The notes under the pieces were generated by a model, which saw nothing but the letters and a program-made list of their open reading frames with translations, searched no databases and was not told the origin of the DNA. Shown piece after piece: positions 17,139-25,605 of a stretch of DNA of 64,000 nt. Origin of the DNA: Pseudomonas plecoglossicida NBRC 103162 = DSM 15088. GTDB lineage: Bacteria; Pseudomonadota; Gammaproteobacteria; Pseudomonadales; Pseudomonadaceae. Where the stretch lies: assembly GCF_000730665.1 (NCBI RefSeq), contig NZ_BBIV01000024.1, positions 1 to 64,000 of the forward strand. The letters are read 5' to 3'. The position numbers were made by a program, and so were the translations under genes. Positions within the stretch are counted from its first letter, which is position 1, and each line of letters starts with the position of its first letter.

Positions 17139-18995
17139 TCAGTCGTTGATCCGCACAGCGGCGCCGGTGATTTGCGTGGTGTCGGTGCTGGTGGTGACGA
17201 TGACCTTGCCCTTGATCTCGACGCCTTCCGGGGTCAGGGTGATGCTGCTGTCACCCACCTGAAGGATGATGTGCTGCTTGGCTGACACCTGGATGAACTG
17301 ATTGTCCACCTGCAAGGTGTAAGAGCCTTCCTTGACGTTGACGACGGTATCTTTCTTGATCGTTTCCGTATGCGCGCCACCGACGGTAATCGTCCGGTTG
17401 CTCCCCACATCATGGGTCTCATCCAGCTCGATCTCGGTATCCATGTTGCGCTCGGCATGCATGATGATCTGCTCGGCGCCGGCCTTGTCCTCGAAGCGGA
17501 AGAAGTTGGCCTTACCGCCGTCGCCCTTCATCGACCGGGTCAGGAAGCCGCTCTGGGTCTTGTTCGCCGGCAACGCCCACGGCGGGTTGTTGGTGCTGTT
17601 GTACAGGCTGCCCATGATCAGCGGGCGGTCGGGGTTGCCGTCGAGGAACACCACCACCACTTCGTCGCCGACACGAGGGATCTGGATGCTGCCGAAGCCG
17701 CCGCTGGCGCCGGACTGGGCGACGCGGACCCAGCAGGAGCTGTGGTCGTTGAACTGGCCCTGGCGGTCCCAGTGGAACTGCAGCTTCACGCGGCCCAGCT
17801 CGTCGGTGAAGATCTCTTCACCGGGCGGGCCGACGACGATGGCGGTCTGCGGGCCGTTGATCAAGGGCTTGCGGGTGCTCAACTGCGGGCGGTAGGCGAT
17901 CTTCTTGCGCACGCAGACGAAGCGGTTCAGGTAACCGGCCTGGTCGCCCGTCATGTAGTTGTTGCTGCCGCGGTGCTCCACGCTCAGCAGCAGGAACTGA
18001 CGGTTCTCGGCATCGCCCATGTCGTGGGCGTAGTGCTGGGTCAGTTCGAAGGTGTAGCCGGGTTTCATGGCCCGGCAGTTGCTGTCACCGTAGAAGGTCT
18101 TGCCCATCAGTTCGAGCGCTTCGATACGGTTGCGCACCATGGCTTCGCCGTCTTCGTAGGTGCCGTGGGTGTATTGCCCCGGGAAGTCGTAGACCTCGAA
18201 CTGGTCCACGTCGCCCTGATCGTTGAGGCTTTGCATGGTCACCGGAAGGAAGTTGCGCGGCTGGCGATAGTCGAAGGTGCGAACGGCGATCTTCCCGGAC
18301 TGCAGCTGCCTGGATGCCTGCCACTGGGTGATCGAGTCGGCGGTTTCGGTCACCGACGCGGAGTGGAAGCGGATCTGCGGTTGTTCGGGCAATGGCACCA
18401 GGGTGCTGGAGTCATCGGTGATGACCATCAGGTGTGAGTCAGCGGTGTGCTCGAAGTAATAGAACAGCCCTTCGTTCTCCAGCAGGCGCTGGACGAAATT
18501 GAAGTCGCTTTCGCGGTACTGGGTGATGTAGCTGTGCGACTTGAGCGGTTTGCTCAGGCGGAATTCGTACTTGGCCAGCGAGCCGAAACCGGCGAACACT
18601 TCGCTGATGACATCCTGTACCGTTTTTTCCTGGAAGATCCGCGTGTCGAAGCGGCAGGTCAGCATCCACAGCCATGGCCCCAGCACGGCGGCGTAGCGCA
18701 CATAGCCGCCATCGCTGCCCTGGGTACTGAAGCGGTTGATGTAACCGTTGACGTGGCGGTAGGAACCGTCGGCCAATTCGATTTCAACGGTGGCCGGGCT
18801 GCCGATCAGGGATTTCAGCTTTACGTCGCTCTGGTGGCTGAGCAGCGCCAGGTCGAACTCGTAGAGCTTGGACAAGGCTTCGCTGCCCGAGAAGTGCTCG
18901 AGCAGAAACTCGTCGTTGGCACTCTGCGACAGGATATTGAGCTTGAACAGGCGCCTGTTCTGGGGCGCGAGCATGGAAAGAACGTCGGTCAACAT
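17139..18995 (-). CDS. vgrG: T6SS spike protein VgrG
   Basis: A 618-aa spike protein (TssI). Residues about 10-350 match the gp27-like base (EFDLALLSHQSD, YRESDFNFVQRLLENEGLFYY), followed by the gp5 OB-fold (about 380-470, FHWDRQGQ, then VGDEVVVVFLDGNPDRP and SLYNSTNNPPW) and a C-terminal beta-helix region with repeats (TVGGAHTETIKKDT). There is no extra C-terminal effector domain, so it delivers separate cargo, most likely the PAAR-Rhs downstream. Start ATG at 18995 with GGGAG 7 nt upstream. It heads the vgrG-eag-eag-rhs-immunity unit. Confidence 0.95.
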   Translation of the reverse strand: MLTDVLSMLAPQNRRLFKLNILSQSANDEFLLEHFSGSEALSKLYEFDLALLSHQSDVKLKSLIGSPATVEIELADGSYRHVNGYINRFSTQGSDGGYVRYAAVLGPWLWMLTCRFDTRIFQEKTVQDVISEVFAGFGSLAKYEFRLSKPLKSHSYITQYRESDFNFVQRLLENEGLFYYFEHTADSHLMVITDDSSTLVPLPEQPQIRFHSASVTETADSITQWQASRQLQSGKIAVRTFDYRQPRNFLPVTMQSLNDQGDVDQFEVYDFPGQYTHGTYEDGEAMVRNRIEALELMGKTFYGDSNCRAMKPGYTFELTQHYAHDMGDAENRQFLLLSVEHRGSNNYMTGDQAGYLNRFVCVRKKIAYRPQLSTRKPLINGPQTAIVVGPPGEEIFTDELGRVKLQFHWDRQGQFNDHSSCWVRVAQSGASGGFGSIQIPRVGDEVVVVFLDGNPDRPLIMGSLYNSTNNPPWALPANKTQSGFLTRSMKGDGGKANFFRFEDKAGAEQIIMHAERNMDTEIELDETHDVGSNRTITVGGAHTETIKKDTVVNVKEGSYTLQVDNQFIQVSAKQHIILQVGDSSITLTPEGVEIKGKVIVTTSTDTTQITGAAVRIND

Positions 18996-19021
18996 AAACT
19001 ACTCCCTGTCAGTTGCGAACA

Positions 19022-19717
19022 TCAGCGCGCCCGTACGGCGAACAGCCTGCCCAGCCAGGATGCGGCACGCATGTCCTGAATGCTTTCGATATCCATGAAG
19101 GTGTAACGCCGGTTCTCGCGCACTTCCCGCGCCTTCAGTTCCCTGAGCGCCGAGATCTTGTCCCGGTTGTAGAAGATCATGAACAAGGAAATGAAAACAA
19201 AGCCGTAGATCAGACCGGTCATGGGTACATCATTGGTTTTCATCAATGGGTAGGCCAAGCTGCTCAAGCCGGCAGACAAACCGGCCTGCCACCATTGGAC
19301 CTTTTGCGGCGGCTCGCGGGATTCGACGCGGTTTCCCTGAAACTGCAGCACGCTGCTCTTGCTGCGCCAGTAATAGGCCAACGCGTAGGCCAACAGTGCC
19401 AGCACGATTGGCGCGACGCCCAGAGCAACAGAAGGAAGTACGTCTAATTTCATTTTCTTGTGAGCGATGATAAGCGTTACCATCGTTGCGAAAAGCGGCG
19501 CAAACGACAAGTTGAAAAACAAGCGCAAGTTGGCGTAATTCACAAACCGCACGGTGCGATAGGCACACTCGATGCACCACACCGTCATCGCGATCACAGC
19601 GACAATTGCCGGAATGGCCAGTATCTTTGGAACTGCCCCACCAATGAACACCGAAAGCATGACAATCAACATCCATGCGGCCCAAATTTTTGCAATAAAA
19701 CGTTCGGTAGTAAACAT
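19022..19717 (-). CDS. Polytopic membrane protein, putative immunity (paralogue 1)
   Basis: A 231-aa inner-membrane protein with about five hydrophobic segments and a basic cytoplasmic tail (REVRENRRYTFMDIE, then MRAASWLGRLF). It is clearly paralogous to the protein at 21757-22458: both start M(F/I)TTERF, share GLSAGLSS near the middle and end with YTF-DIE and EASWL/AASWL motifs. It starts 4 nt after the stop of the candidate effector at 19722, as expected for a cognate immunity gene, and ends 26 nt before vgrG. Role inferred: blocking a membrane-acting toxin. I know no family name for it. Confidence 0.6.
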   Translation of the reverse strand: MFTTERFIAKIWAAWMLIVMLSVFIGGAVPKILAIPAIVAVIAMTVWCIECAYRTVRFVNYANLRLFFNLSFAPLFATMVTLIIAHKKMKLDVLPSVALGVAPIVLALLAYALAYYWRSKSSVLQFQGNRVESREPPQKVQWWQAGLSAGLSSLAYPLMKTNDVPMTGLIYGFVFISLFMIFYNRDKISALRELKAREVRENRRYTFMDIESIQDMRAASWLGRLFAVRAR

Positions 19718-19721
19718 AAGG

Positions 19722-20732
19722 TTAATCTTTGCCCGTCAGGAAATTACCGAGATCAGTTCCCCAACCCAACCCATCGTCACTCATGGCAAGTTGAATTGCT
19801 AAACCCGCGAAAATTGAAACCGTAATAACGACAACAGCCGGTGCTGAAGCCATGCCGATGGCGACACCCGCCGCAAATGCCAGACCGTTGGTAGGCTGGC
19901 TATAGGCAGATTTTTTTATGAAATCTGCAACATCCGTCGAGTTATTCCAGTCCACGGCGGCTTGGGGCACGAACGCCAGCACCCCGCCCGATACTTTGCC
20001 GGTCAGCGCTAAACCAATCCCTCTGCTGCCGTACGCGGCACCATCTACATAGGCAGTAGCGCGCAAAGCTTTGGCCGTATTGAATGCCGGAATATGAGCA
20101 TGACTTCCCCCTACAGCCCCGGAAAGCCTGTATATACTGGCCTTGGTATTCGCGGGAACCTCAAAGTACAGATTCCCGCCAACCCGAACCAACTTCAGGC
20201 GCCCTTTCAAAGCGCGGGAGGCAGAGATACTATTGGGTTTCCCACGCGAAGCCGCCCATTTCTTCAGTTTCTTTCGGGTGTCACCGGTCATGCCCAGTAG
20301 GTTTTCAACTTTCGTGGACATCGATGCGGCATGAATCAAGGCGCCCACGTTGGCAATTGTTCCGGGCAAGTTTGCCGTACCGAACAACAACTGGCCGACG
20401 ATCGGGATCGCCTCGGCTTTTCCCTTGAGGGCCAGCACCTGGTCCTTGGTTACCTTGGCCGATGATTCAATCTTGCTGATCAGGGTGTGCAGTTGCAGCG
20501 CATATTCCTCAGCCTCGTCCGCAGTCAATTCGTTGTCGGGCGATTTCAATTCGGCGATGAGAAATTCCGCGGCGCTCATGTCATCGGCAGAGTAGATACC
20601 GCCGATGTCGAGCCGGCCGTAGGTGCGGGCAGCGACGACGCTGGGCCACGGCAAGTCGCCCTGCCCGAGCAGGCCATCTTGCCCGCCGGTGCCCATGGGA
20701 TCGGCTGCGGTACAGGGATAGACTCTGTTCAC
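19722..20732 (-). CDS. Candidate T6SS membrane-acting effector
   Basis: A 336-aa protein with no signal peptide. It has a charged N-terminal half, a helical stretch about 90-140 containing a hydrophobic segment (IPIVGQLLFGTANLPG), an Ala/Gly-rich hydrophobic patch about 240-270 and a strong C-terminal hydrophobic hairpin at about 290-320 (GLAFAAGVAIGMASAP, then VVVITVSIFAGLAI). This soluble-plus-late-hydrophobic-hairpin layout is typical of pore-forming or membrane-inserting toxins. The GTG start at 20732 has GGAGG about 7 nt upstream. It lies just upstream of vgrG and is flanked by two paralogous polytopic membrane proteins, the expected kind of antidote for such a toxin. I recognise no named family; function is inferred. 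Confidence 0.55.
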   Translation of the reverse strand: MNRVYPCTAADPMGTGGQDGLLGQGDLPWPSVVAARTYGRLDIGGIYSADDMSAAEFLIAELKSPDNELTADEAEEYALQLHTLISKIESSAKVTKDQVLALKGKAEAIPIVGQLLFGTANLPGTIANVGALIHAASMSTKVENLLGMTGDTRKKLKKWAASRGKPNSISASRALKGRLKLVRVGGNLYFEVPANTKASIYRLSGAVGGSHAHIPAFNTAKALRATAYVDGAAYGSRGIGLALTGKVSGGVLAFVPQAAVDWNNSTDVADFIKKSAYSQPTNGLAFAAGVAIGMASAPAVVVITVSIFAGLAIQLAMSDDGLGWGTDLGNFLTGKD

Positions 20733-21366
20733 GCCGCCCTCCGTGCTGATCGCTGGGGTGCGTGGGCGTGAAGACGAATGGCGGCAGCGCAGTTGCCTGC
20801 TGGGGGAGAAAGCTCCATGCTCACTGAAATCCTTGTCAAAGTCCTGTTTGCGCGACTTGCGCAGTTGGGCCCACGAATCAAGCGCTGCGACCTATGCGGC
20901 AGCGAAAGGTTCCCAACAAAACCTGAAAATGCCAACCAGGTCACAAATGGATTTGTCGGCAGAGTGTGGAGGGCGCAGGAAACACCGGAATGCGCGACGC
21001 TGTCAACTATGAATAGCACTCGATGACATTATATTGCCATCAATTGACTTTTGTATTAGCCATTATGAATGAGATGGCATTGCGCCATCTTTTGCCTATG
21101 CATCAAAACTTGTCAGGGACTGTCACAGTCGTAACTTCAACAATGACTAACATCAACCCCATGCGTTTCACGAGCGTTCTCCACAGTGGCTTCGTCTCGT
21201 GTACTTCAAACCAGACCACTACATTAACGACCATTGGCCATGTAAAGTCATTGACGGCAAGGCCGTATGCATTCAAGCCGATGGACGCTGAACCTATCAG
21301 ACTTCTTCGCCTTTAGCCCTACCCTGCCAAAGCACGTACACCCAGATCAATTCTTGTGAGGGAGTC
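20733..21366. other. 634-bp spacer without a supported gene
   Basis: Short open frames occur on both strands, but none has convincing protein character; one at about 20817-21026 (+) has a GGGGGAG upstream but an unconvincing product. The right part (from about 21010) is more AT-rich. It probably holds the promoters for the effector (-) and the small gene at 21367 (+). Confidence 0.4.
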
Positions 21367-21663
21367 ATGACAAGCTCAGAAATCATCAAGCAATTGCAAG
21401 CGCTCAAGTGCATCTATCACAGCGAACGCTGCTATCAGTATGATGAAGGGATAAACTCGATCATCAGCATTCTTCATGACATGTCGAAGCAAACCGCAAC
21501 AGCGTGGGAGGATGCAGCTTCGATCTATAGAACGCTGGCAGTCTCCAAATCGGGATTTTCTGATGTCTATGTCGATGCGGGTACTGCCGATGAGCGAGTG
21601 ACAGCAAACGTTCAGCTCGACAGCATCCGACAAATGCTGTGGGACACGTTCAAAAGGGTTTGA
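21367..21663 (+). CDS. Small hypothetical protein in the effector/immunity region
   Basis: A 98-aa, mostly helical, soluble protein (IIKQLQALKCIYHSERCYQ, a tryptophan-containing middle and an LDSIRQMLWDTFKRV end). A purine-rich GAGGGAG lies 4-10 nt before the ATG. It is the only plus-strand gene between 5 and 24 kb, sitting between the candidate effector and the second membrane immunity-like gene. Small soluble proteins in such a place are often orphan immunity proteins, but nothing in the sequence proves it. I do not recognise the family. Confidence 0.55.
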   Translation: MTSSEIIKQLQALKCIYHSERCYQYDEGINSIISILHDMSKQTATAWEDAASIYRTLAVSKSGFSDVYVDAGTADERVTANVQLDSIRQMLWDTFKRV

Positions 21664-21756
21664 GCGAGCAATGAGTCACCCTGCCCCATCAAATTCAGGT
21701 TGCTCGCTGCTCTCACCCTGCCCCTATCCATGATTTGAACTTGATTCAATCAGCTT

Positions 21757-22458
21757 TCATCGCTTGGTTGCACGCGCAAATACCCGAGCCAGCCACGAAG
21801 CCTCGCGCAACCCCCGCACATATTCGATATCCGAAAACGTGTAATGGCGCTTCTCCCGTCGCTCACGCTCTTTCAACGCCCGCAAAGCCGCGATGTTGTG
21901 GCGGTGATAAAAAACCAGATACAACGAAATGAGCGTCAGCACACTCAACAAGAAGGCCCCCGATTTGTCATAGGCCTTGATCATCGGAAACAGCACGCTG
22001 CTCAACCCTGCACTCAGCCCGCCCAGTAGCCACGGGTTCACGTTTTCTGCTTGCCCGTAGACTTCCACACGATCACCGCGCAACACCCAAGCGCTGGTTT
22101 TGCTTCTACGCCCGTGCGCCCAGGCACAGGCAAGAGCGGTCAGCACCAGGGGCAGCGAGCTGAGCGCCAAGGCTTGCACGCCGCCCATCCTGGCCTTCTT
22201 GTAGGTCATGGCCAACGCAAGAATGAAGGCAATCAACGGCCCGGCACTCAAGCTGAAGCAGATACACAACGACGCGTAATCAGCGAAGCGTTCCGAACGG
22301 TAGGCGCATTTCACACACCAGCAGAACACCATCACCGTCACCACGGCCATCGGCACGAAGACAATTTTTGGCGCCACCCCCAGTGTGAATGCTGAAAACA
22401 TCACCAGCAAAAACCAGAAGGACCAAATCCCCCCGAAGAAACGCTCAGTCGTGATCAT
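21757..22458 (-). CDS. Polytopic membrane protein, putative immunity (paralogue 2)
   Basis: A 233-aa inner-membrane protein with about five hydrophobic segments and a basic tail (RREKRHYTFSDIEYV, then EASWLARVF). It is homologous along its whole length to the protein at 19022-19717, with moderate divergence. It stands upstream of the candidate effector, not downstream, so it may be an older or broadened immunity specificity retained after effector exchange, or the antidote of a related toxin from other strains. It is 47 nt after the ADP-ribosylglycohydrolase stop and probably co-transcribed with it. Confidence 0.6.
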   Translation of the reverse strand: MITTERFFGGIWSFWFLLVMFSAFTLGVAPKIVFVPMAVVTVMVFCWCVKCAYRSERFADYASLCICFSLSAGPLIAFILALAMTYKKARMGGVQALALSSLPLVLTALACAWAHGRRSKTSAWVLRGDRVEVYGQAENVNPWLLGGLSAGLSSVLFPMIKAYDKSGAFLLSVLTLISLYLVFYHRHNIAALRALKERERREKRHYTFSDIEYVRGLREASWLARVFARATKR

Positions 22459-22505
22459 GAAACTCTATTTCCCAGTCAACTTTCATTCGCTCACGAAACA
22501 GGCCA

Positions 22506-23525
22506 TCAGTCACTGTCGTAAGTCAGCTCGTCCATCTCGTCAGCTTGAGGCGATGCCTCGAACAGCCGCGTCGCCAACTCTCGAATATGCTGCGCCCAGG
22601 CCACCCTGGCCACCCACTCCGGCGGCATTCCCGATACCCCATACAACGCCCCCGCCAGTTGCCCCGCCGTGGCCGCCACGCTGTCGGCGTCGTCGGCAAG
22701 GTTCGCGGCCAGCAGAATCGCACCCCTGAAGTTATCGGTGTGCCACACGGCCCAGAGGGCGGCCTCGAGCGTGTCGACCACATAGCCGGAAGAGCGAATC
22801 TGCTCACGTGACTTGAGCTTGTATTCGCCGGCATTGATGATCCTGGCCCGAGGCAGCAGTGGCCGCACCTTCGGCGCCAACGCTTCGTGCTTGTCGGCGC
22901 AGTTGAGCGCGAGATGCAACTGGGCGCCGAACAGGTTGCAGCAGTCCAGCACCTCCTGGGTGGCATGGGTGACCCTGCTCTGCGTCGCGCTTTCGCGCCA
23001 GGTTGCCGAGAGCGAATGGCGGCGGAAAATGGCCGTTGGCGCAAGCCTGATCAATGAGCCGTTGCCTGCGGCGGAGGGCTCAAGGTTGATCGGCCCTGCA
23101 AGCCCCTGGGTTTCCCAGCTTTCGAGGGCGTTGCGGGTGACATTGCCGATGTCGAAGCAGCGGCCGTTGACGCTGTTCTCGCCCCGGCGGTACCAGCGCA
23201 CCAAGGCGTCGGCGAAGCCCGCGAAATCGAATTTGCCTTGGGTGGCGTAGGTATCCGCCAGGCACAGCGCCATGCTGGTGTCGTCGGTCCATTCGCCAGG
23301 GGCCAGGCGGAAAGGCCCACCGCCGACCATGTCGTCAACATGGCCCGCGTCGCGGCGCTGGAACTCCAGGGTGGTGCCCACGGCATCGCCAATTGCCAGG
23401 CCCAGCAGAGCACCTTGTGCACGGTCGAGGGCCTGGTCCGGTGAAAGCGTGCAGGGCCTGTCGTCCAGCCAGACGGGTTTTACCCGTGGCAGCCGGGGGG
23501 CGTCGGGCTTGAGCATGTAGTCCAT
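22506..23525 (-). CDS. ADP-ribosylglycohydrolase (DraG/ARH family), putative immunity
   Basis: A 339-aa member of the ADP-ribosylglycohydrolase family, which removes ADP-ribose from modified proteins using two Mg2+ ions. Motifs visible: QGALLGLAIGDAVG near 37, WTDDTSMALC near 78 and DDADSVAATAGQLAGALYG near 290 (metal-binding Asp residues). Proteins of this type act as immunity against ADP-ribosylating T6SS effectors (Tre1/Tri1 in Serratia proteamaculans). No ADP-ribosyltransferase gene is visible here, so it may be an orphan immunity. The ATG at 23525 has no good ribosome-binding site; the better initiation signal is at 23620 in another frame (see the entry at 23480-23620). Confidence 0.85.
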   Translation of the reverse strand: MDYMLKPDAPRLPRVKPVWLDDRPCTLSPDQALDRAQGALLGLAIGDAVGTTLEFQRRDAGHVDDMVGGGPFRLAPGEWTDDTSMALCLADTYATQGKFDFAGFADALVRWYRRGENSVNGRCFDIGNVTRNALESWETQGLAGPINLEPSAAGNGSLIRLAPTAIFRRHSLSATWRESATQSRVTHATQEVLDCCNLFGAQLHLALNCADKHEALAPKVRPLLPRARIINAGEYKLKSREQIRSSGYVVDTLEAALWAVWHTDNFRGAILLAANLADDADSVAATAGQLAGALYGVSGMPPEWVARVAWAQHIRELATRLFEASPQADEMDELTYDSD

Positions 23526-23620
23526 GCGCGCAGCAGCTGCGGCGAGACTTCGGGGAGCAGGTGGTGGTAGCGCTGCGCGTATTCGCTCAGCGCGGCGTCC
23601 GGGCTTCTGAGGTCGATCAT
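23480..23620 (-). CDS. Short overlapping ORF ahead of the ADP-ribosylglycohydrolase
   Basis: A 46-aa frame starting MIDLRSPDAALSEYAQRY with an excellent AAGGAG 5-6 nt before its ATG. It overlaps the first 46 nt of the glycohydrolase frame. Two readings: a leader whose translation is coupled to the glycohydrolase start, or the true N-terminus of the glycohydrolase separated by a one-base frameshift near LLRAW. The second is attractive because the product up to PQLLR reads like ordinary protein and the remainder (TTCSSPTPPGCHG) does not. Confidence 0.45.
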   Translation of the reverse strand: MIDLRSPDAALSEYAQRYHHLLPEVSPQLLRAWTTCSSPTPPGCHG

Positions 23621-24243
23621 GCGGGCTCCTTGCATGGGGGGGTTGTCGTCCATGCGTCTATTCTGCGCACCCCGGCAATATCCTGGCAATGACGCGAACC
23701 AGGGTGGCATGGGTTCGATTAGTGATCAGGGCTGTACAGCGAAGGGATTCGTCACCGCGGTGAGTTCATCGCGGATAAATCCGCTCCTACAAAATTTGTG
23801 GGGCCTTGGTAGGAGCGAATTCATCCGCGATCCAGGGCGCAGCCCTGGCCATAGCCCGTTCAACACGCCGTATTCCGTCGCATTGCCATCATTGCATGGC
23901 CTTTTGCCAAGCCCTGTAAGCCGCTGCAAAACGAGACCCACTTCTCCTTTCTGAAAATAATTTCCAACTCATTTTCTCGGTCTTTTTTCCCGCCCCAGAG
24001 CCCTTGCCAGCAAGGGTCACCCCCGATTTTGCGCGCCCTCAACCGCACGTCGATGGCAATGCGACACCATTGCACCCGTTCACAAAACAGGGAAAAAATC
24101 GCCCCCCTCGCTGGAACTTCTCCTAAAGCGAGCTGCCCTACACGGCATTGCTGGCAACACGATATTCATGTGCCAGCACCGAGTTTCAGGTCCGCGCCAA
24201 CGGCGTTACGGGACGAACACCAAGCTTCATGGACGATGTACCG
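23621..24243. other. Intergenic region between the effector block and the T6SS operon
   Basis: About 620 bp between divergently transcribed units. It contains the REP-like pair at 23765-23848 and must hold the promoter of the structural T6SS operon; I did not find a promoter I would defend. No gene is supported in it. Confidence 0.45.
23765..23848. repeat. Inverted pair of REP-like elements
   Basis: Two copies of the sequence gtaggagc-(n)-atccgcgat face each other (23769-23790 and 23809-23831), followed by the palindrome CCAGGGC-GCA-GCCCTGG (23832-23848). The right half is the same family as the element at 5101-5140. This is a BIME-like arrangement. Confidence 0.65.
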
Positions 24244-24993
24244 ATGACACAGACGTTTGACGTCGAAGCACTGATCAGGCTGCGCGGCCAGACGCGGGCA
24301 ATATCCGATGCGCTCAAGGCGCAGGCGTCGGATTACCTCGCCACCGTGGCCCCGCTGATCCGTCCGCAAACGCTGTTCGGCGAATACCTGCAGGGCGCGC
24401 AACGCAGCAGCGGGCGCGAAACCCAGGGCCACTTCCAGTCGCTCATCGAACTCTACGAGCGCATTGGCTCCGCCGCCCCCTTCCAGCTGGTGAGCGAGCT
24501 GGACGTGCCGCTCAACCTCATCAGCACCACCCCCGAACTGTTCCCGCTCGAATACGACAAGGTCCTGGCCCAGAGCGGCCAGGTCATCCGCATCACCAGC
24601 CCGGTGCGCTGGGTGGTCGGCTTCCAGGGCTTCGAGCTGGCGCGCTTTCGCGCCGTGATCAACGACCCCAATCGCAGCAGCGCCGAGCTGTACCGCTTCG
24701 TGGTGCACTACCTGGTGCTGTTCTACTGCCTGAGCAAGTCGCCCGGCCTTGGCCGGCTGTTCGAGGGCCTGCGCTTCGGCCTGAGCTTCGAGCGCCTCAA
24801 GGGCCTGGGCGACTTGCCGTTCTGCATCATCGGCGCGCCGGTGCGTTCGGAACTGCCCGACGACGCGGTCATCCGCAGCAGCACGCAGATCGCCGGCAAC
24901 ACCAGCTTCGAAGAGCTGGTGGGCCGCGAAAACATCCTGGAAATGAACGACGAAATTCGTCAGCGCCTGCTGCTGACGATCGAAGGACTGTAA
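24244..24993 (+). CDS. T6SS accessory protein (TagX-like position)
   Basis: A 249-aa soluble protein, first gene of the structural T6SS operon, 64 nt before tssB. It has a helical N-terminus (TQTFDVEALIRLRGQTRA) and a long middle domain (YRFVVHYLVLFYCL, then GLRFGLSFERLKGLGDL), with no signal peptide. A gene of this kind precedes tssB in the P. putida K1-type cluster and has been called tagX; its function is unknown to me. The start is uncertain: ATG at 24244 is used, an in-frame ATG at 24229 is equally possible, and neither has a strong Shine-Dalgarno. Confidence 0.65.
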   Translation: MTQTFDVEALIRLRGQTRAISDALKAQASDYLATVAPLIRPQTLFGEYLQGAQRSSGRETQGHFQSLIELYERIGSAAPFQLVSELDVPLNLISTTPELFPLEYDKVLAQSGQVIRITSPVRWVVGFQGFELARFRAVINDPNRSSAELYRFVVHYLVLFYCLSKSPGLGRLFEGLRFGLSFERLKGLGDLPFCIIGAPVRSELPDDAVIRSSTQIAGNTSFEELVGRENILEMNDEIRQRLLLTIEGL

Positions 24994-25057
24994 CGCGCGT
25001 CGCCCGTCAACGGGCCGCGCCATGTTTCGCAGCGAATCGCTCGCACTGGAGATCACG

Positions 25058-25591
25058 ATGGCGAAGAAGGAAAGCACCCAGCACAAACTCGACCGCGTTC
25101 GCGCGCCACGGGTCCACATCACCTACGACGTGGACATCGGCGATGCCATCGAGAAGAAGGAGTTGCCCTTCGTCGTCGGCGTGCTGGGCGACTTCTCCGG
25201 CAACCCGCTGGAGCCCTTGCCCAAGCTCAAGGACCGCAAGTTCGTGTTCATCGACCGCGACAACTTCAACGGCGTGCTCAAGGGCATCAAGCCGCGCCTG
25301 ACCTACCGCGTCGACAACACCCTGGCCAAGAACGGCACCCAGCTGGGCGTCGAGCTGAACTTCAACAGCATGGAAGACTTCGAGCCGCAGAACGTGGTCA
25401 AGCAGGTCGAGCCGCTGCGCAAGCTGCTGGAAGTGCGCAACAAGCTGGCTGACCTGCGCAACAAGATGGGCGGCAACGACAAGCTCGAAGAGCTGCTGAT
25501 GGACGTGCTGCAGAACACCGAGAAGCTCAAAACCCTGGGCAAGGAATTCGGTCGCGAGGCCGCCGTCCCCGCCACCGACGGCAACGAGTAA
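25058..25591 (+). CDS. tssB: T6SS contractile sheath small subunit TssB
   Basis: A 177-aa TssB/VipA protein. Family features: the N-terminal VRAPRVHITYDVDIGDA segment, LPFVVGVLGDFSG, and the charged C-terminal helical part (RKLLEVRNKLADLR, NDKLEELL). Together with TssC it builds the cytoplasmic contractile sheath that drives the Hcp tube. I set the start at the ATG at 25058, with GGAG 8 nt upstream; the longer frame from 25022 adds an unconserved tail. It is followed by tssC 14 nt later. Confidence 0.95.
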   Translation: MAKKESTQHKLDRVRAPRVHITYDVDIGDAIEKKELPFVVGVLGDFSGNPLEPLPKLKDRKFVFIDRDNFNGVLKGIKPRLTYRVDNTLAKNGTQLGVELNFNSMEDFEPQNVVKQVEPLRKLLEVRNKLADLRNKMGGNDKLEELLMDVLQNTEKLKTLGKEFGREAAVPATDGNE

Positions 25592-25605
25592 GCAGGAGCC
25601 AGACG

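Noticed and set aside
20817..21026. Small plus-strand ORF with a GGGGGAG upstream
   Set aside because: Product has no convincing protein features, and the gene would face the start of the effector gene.
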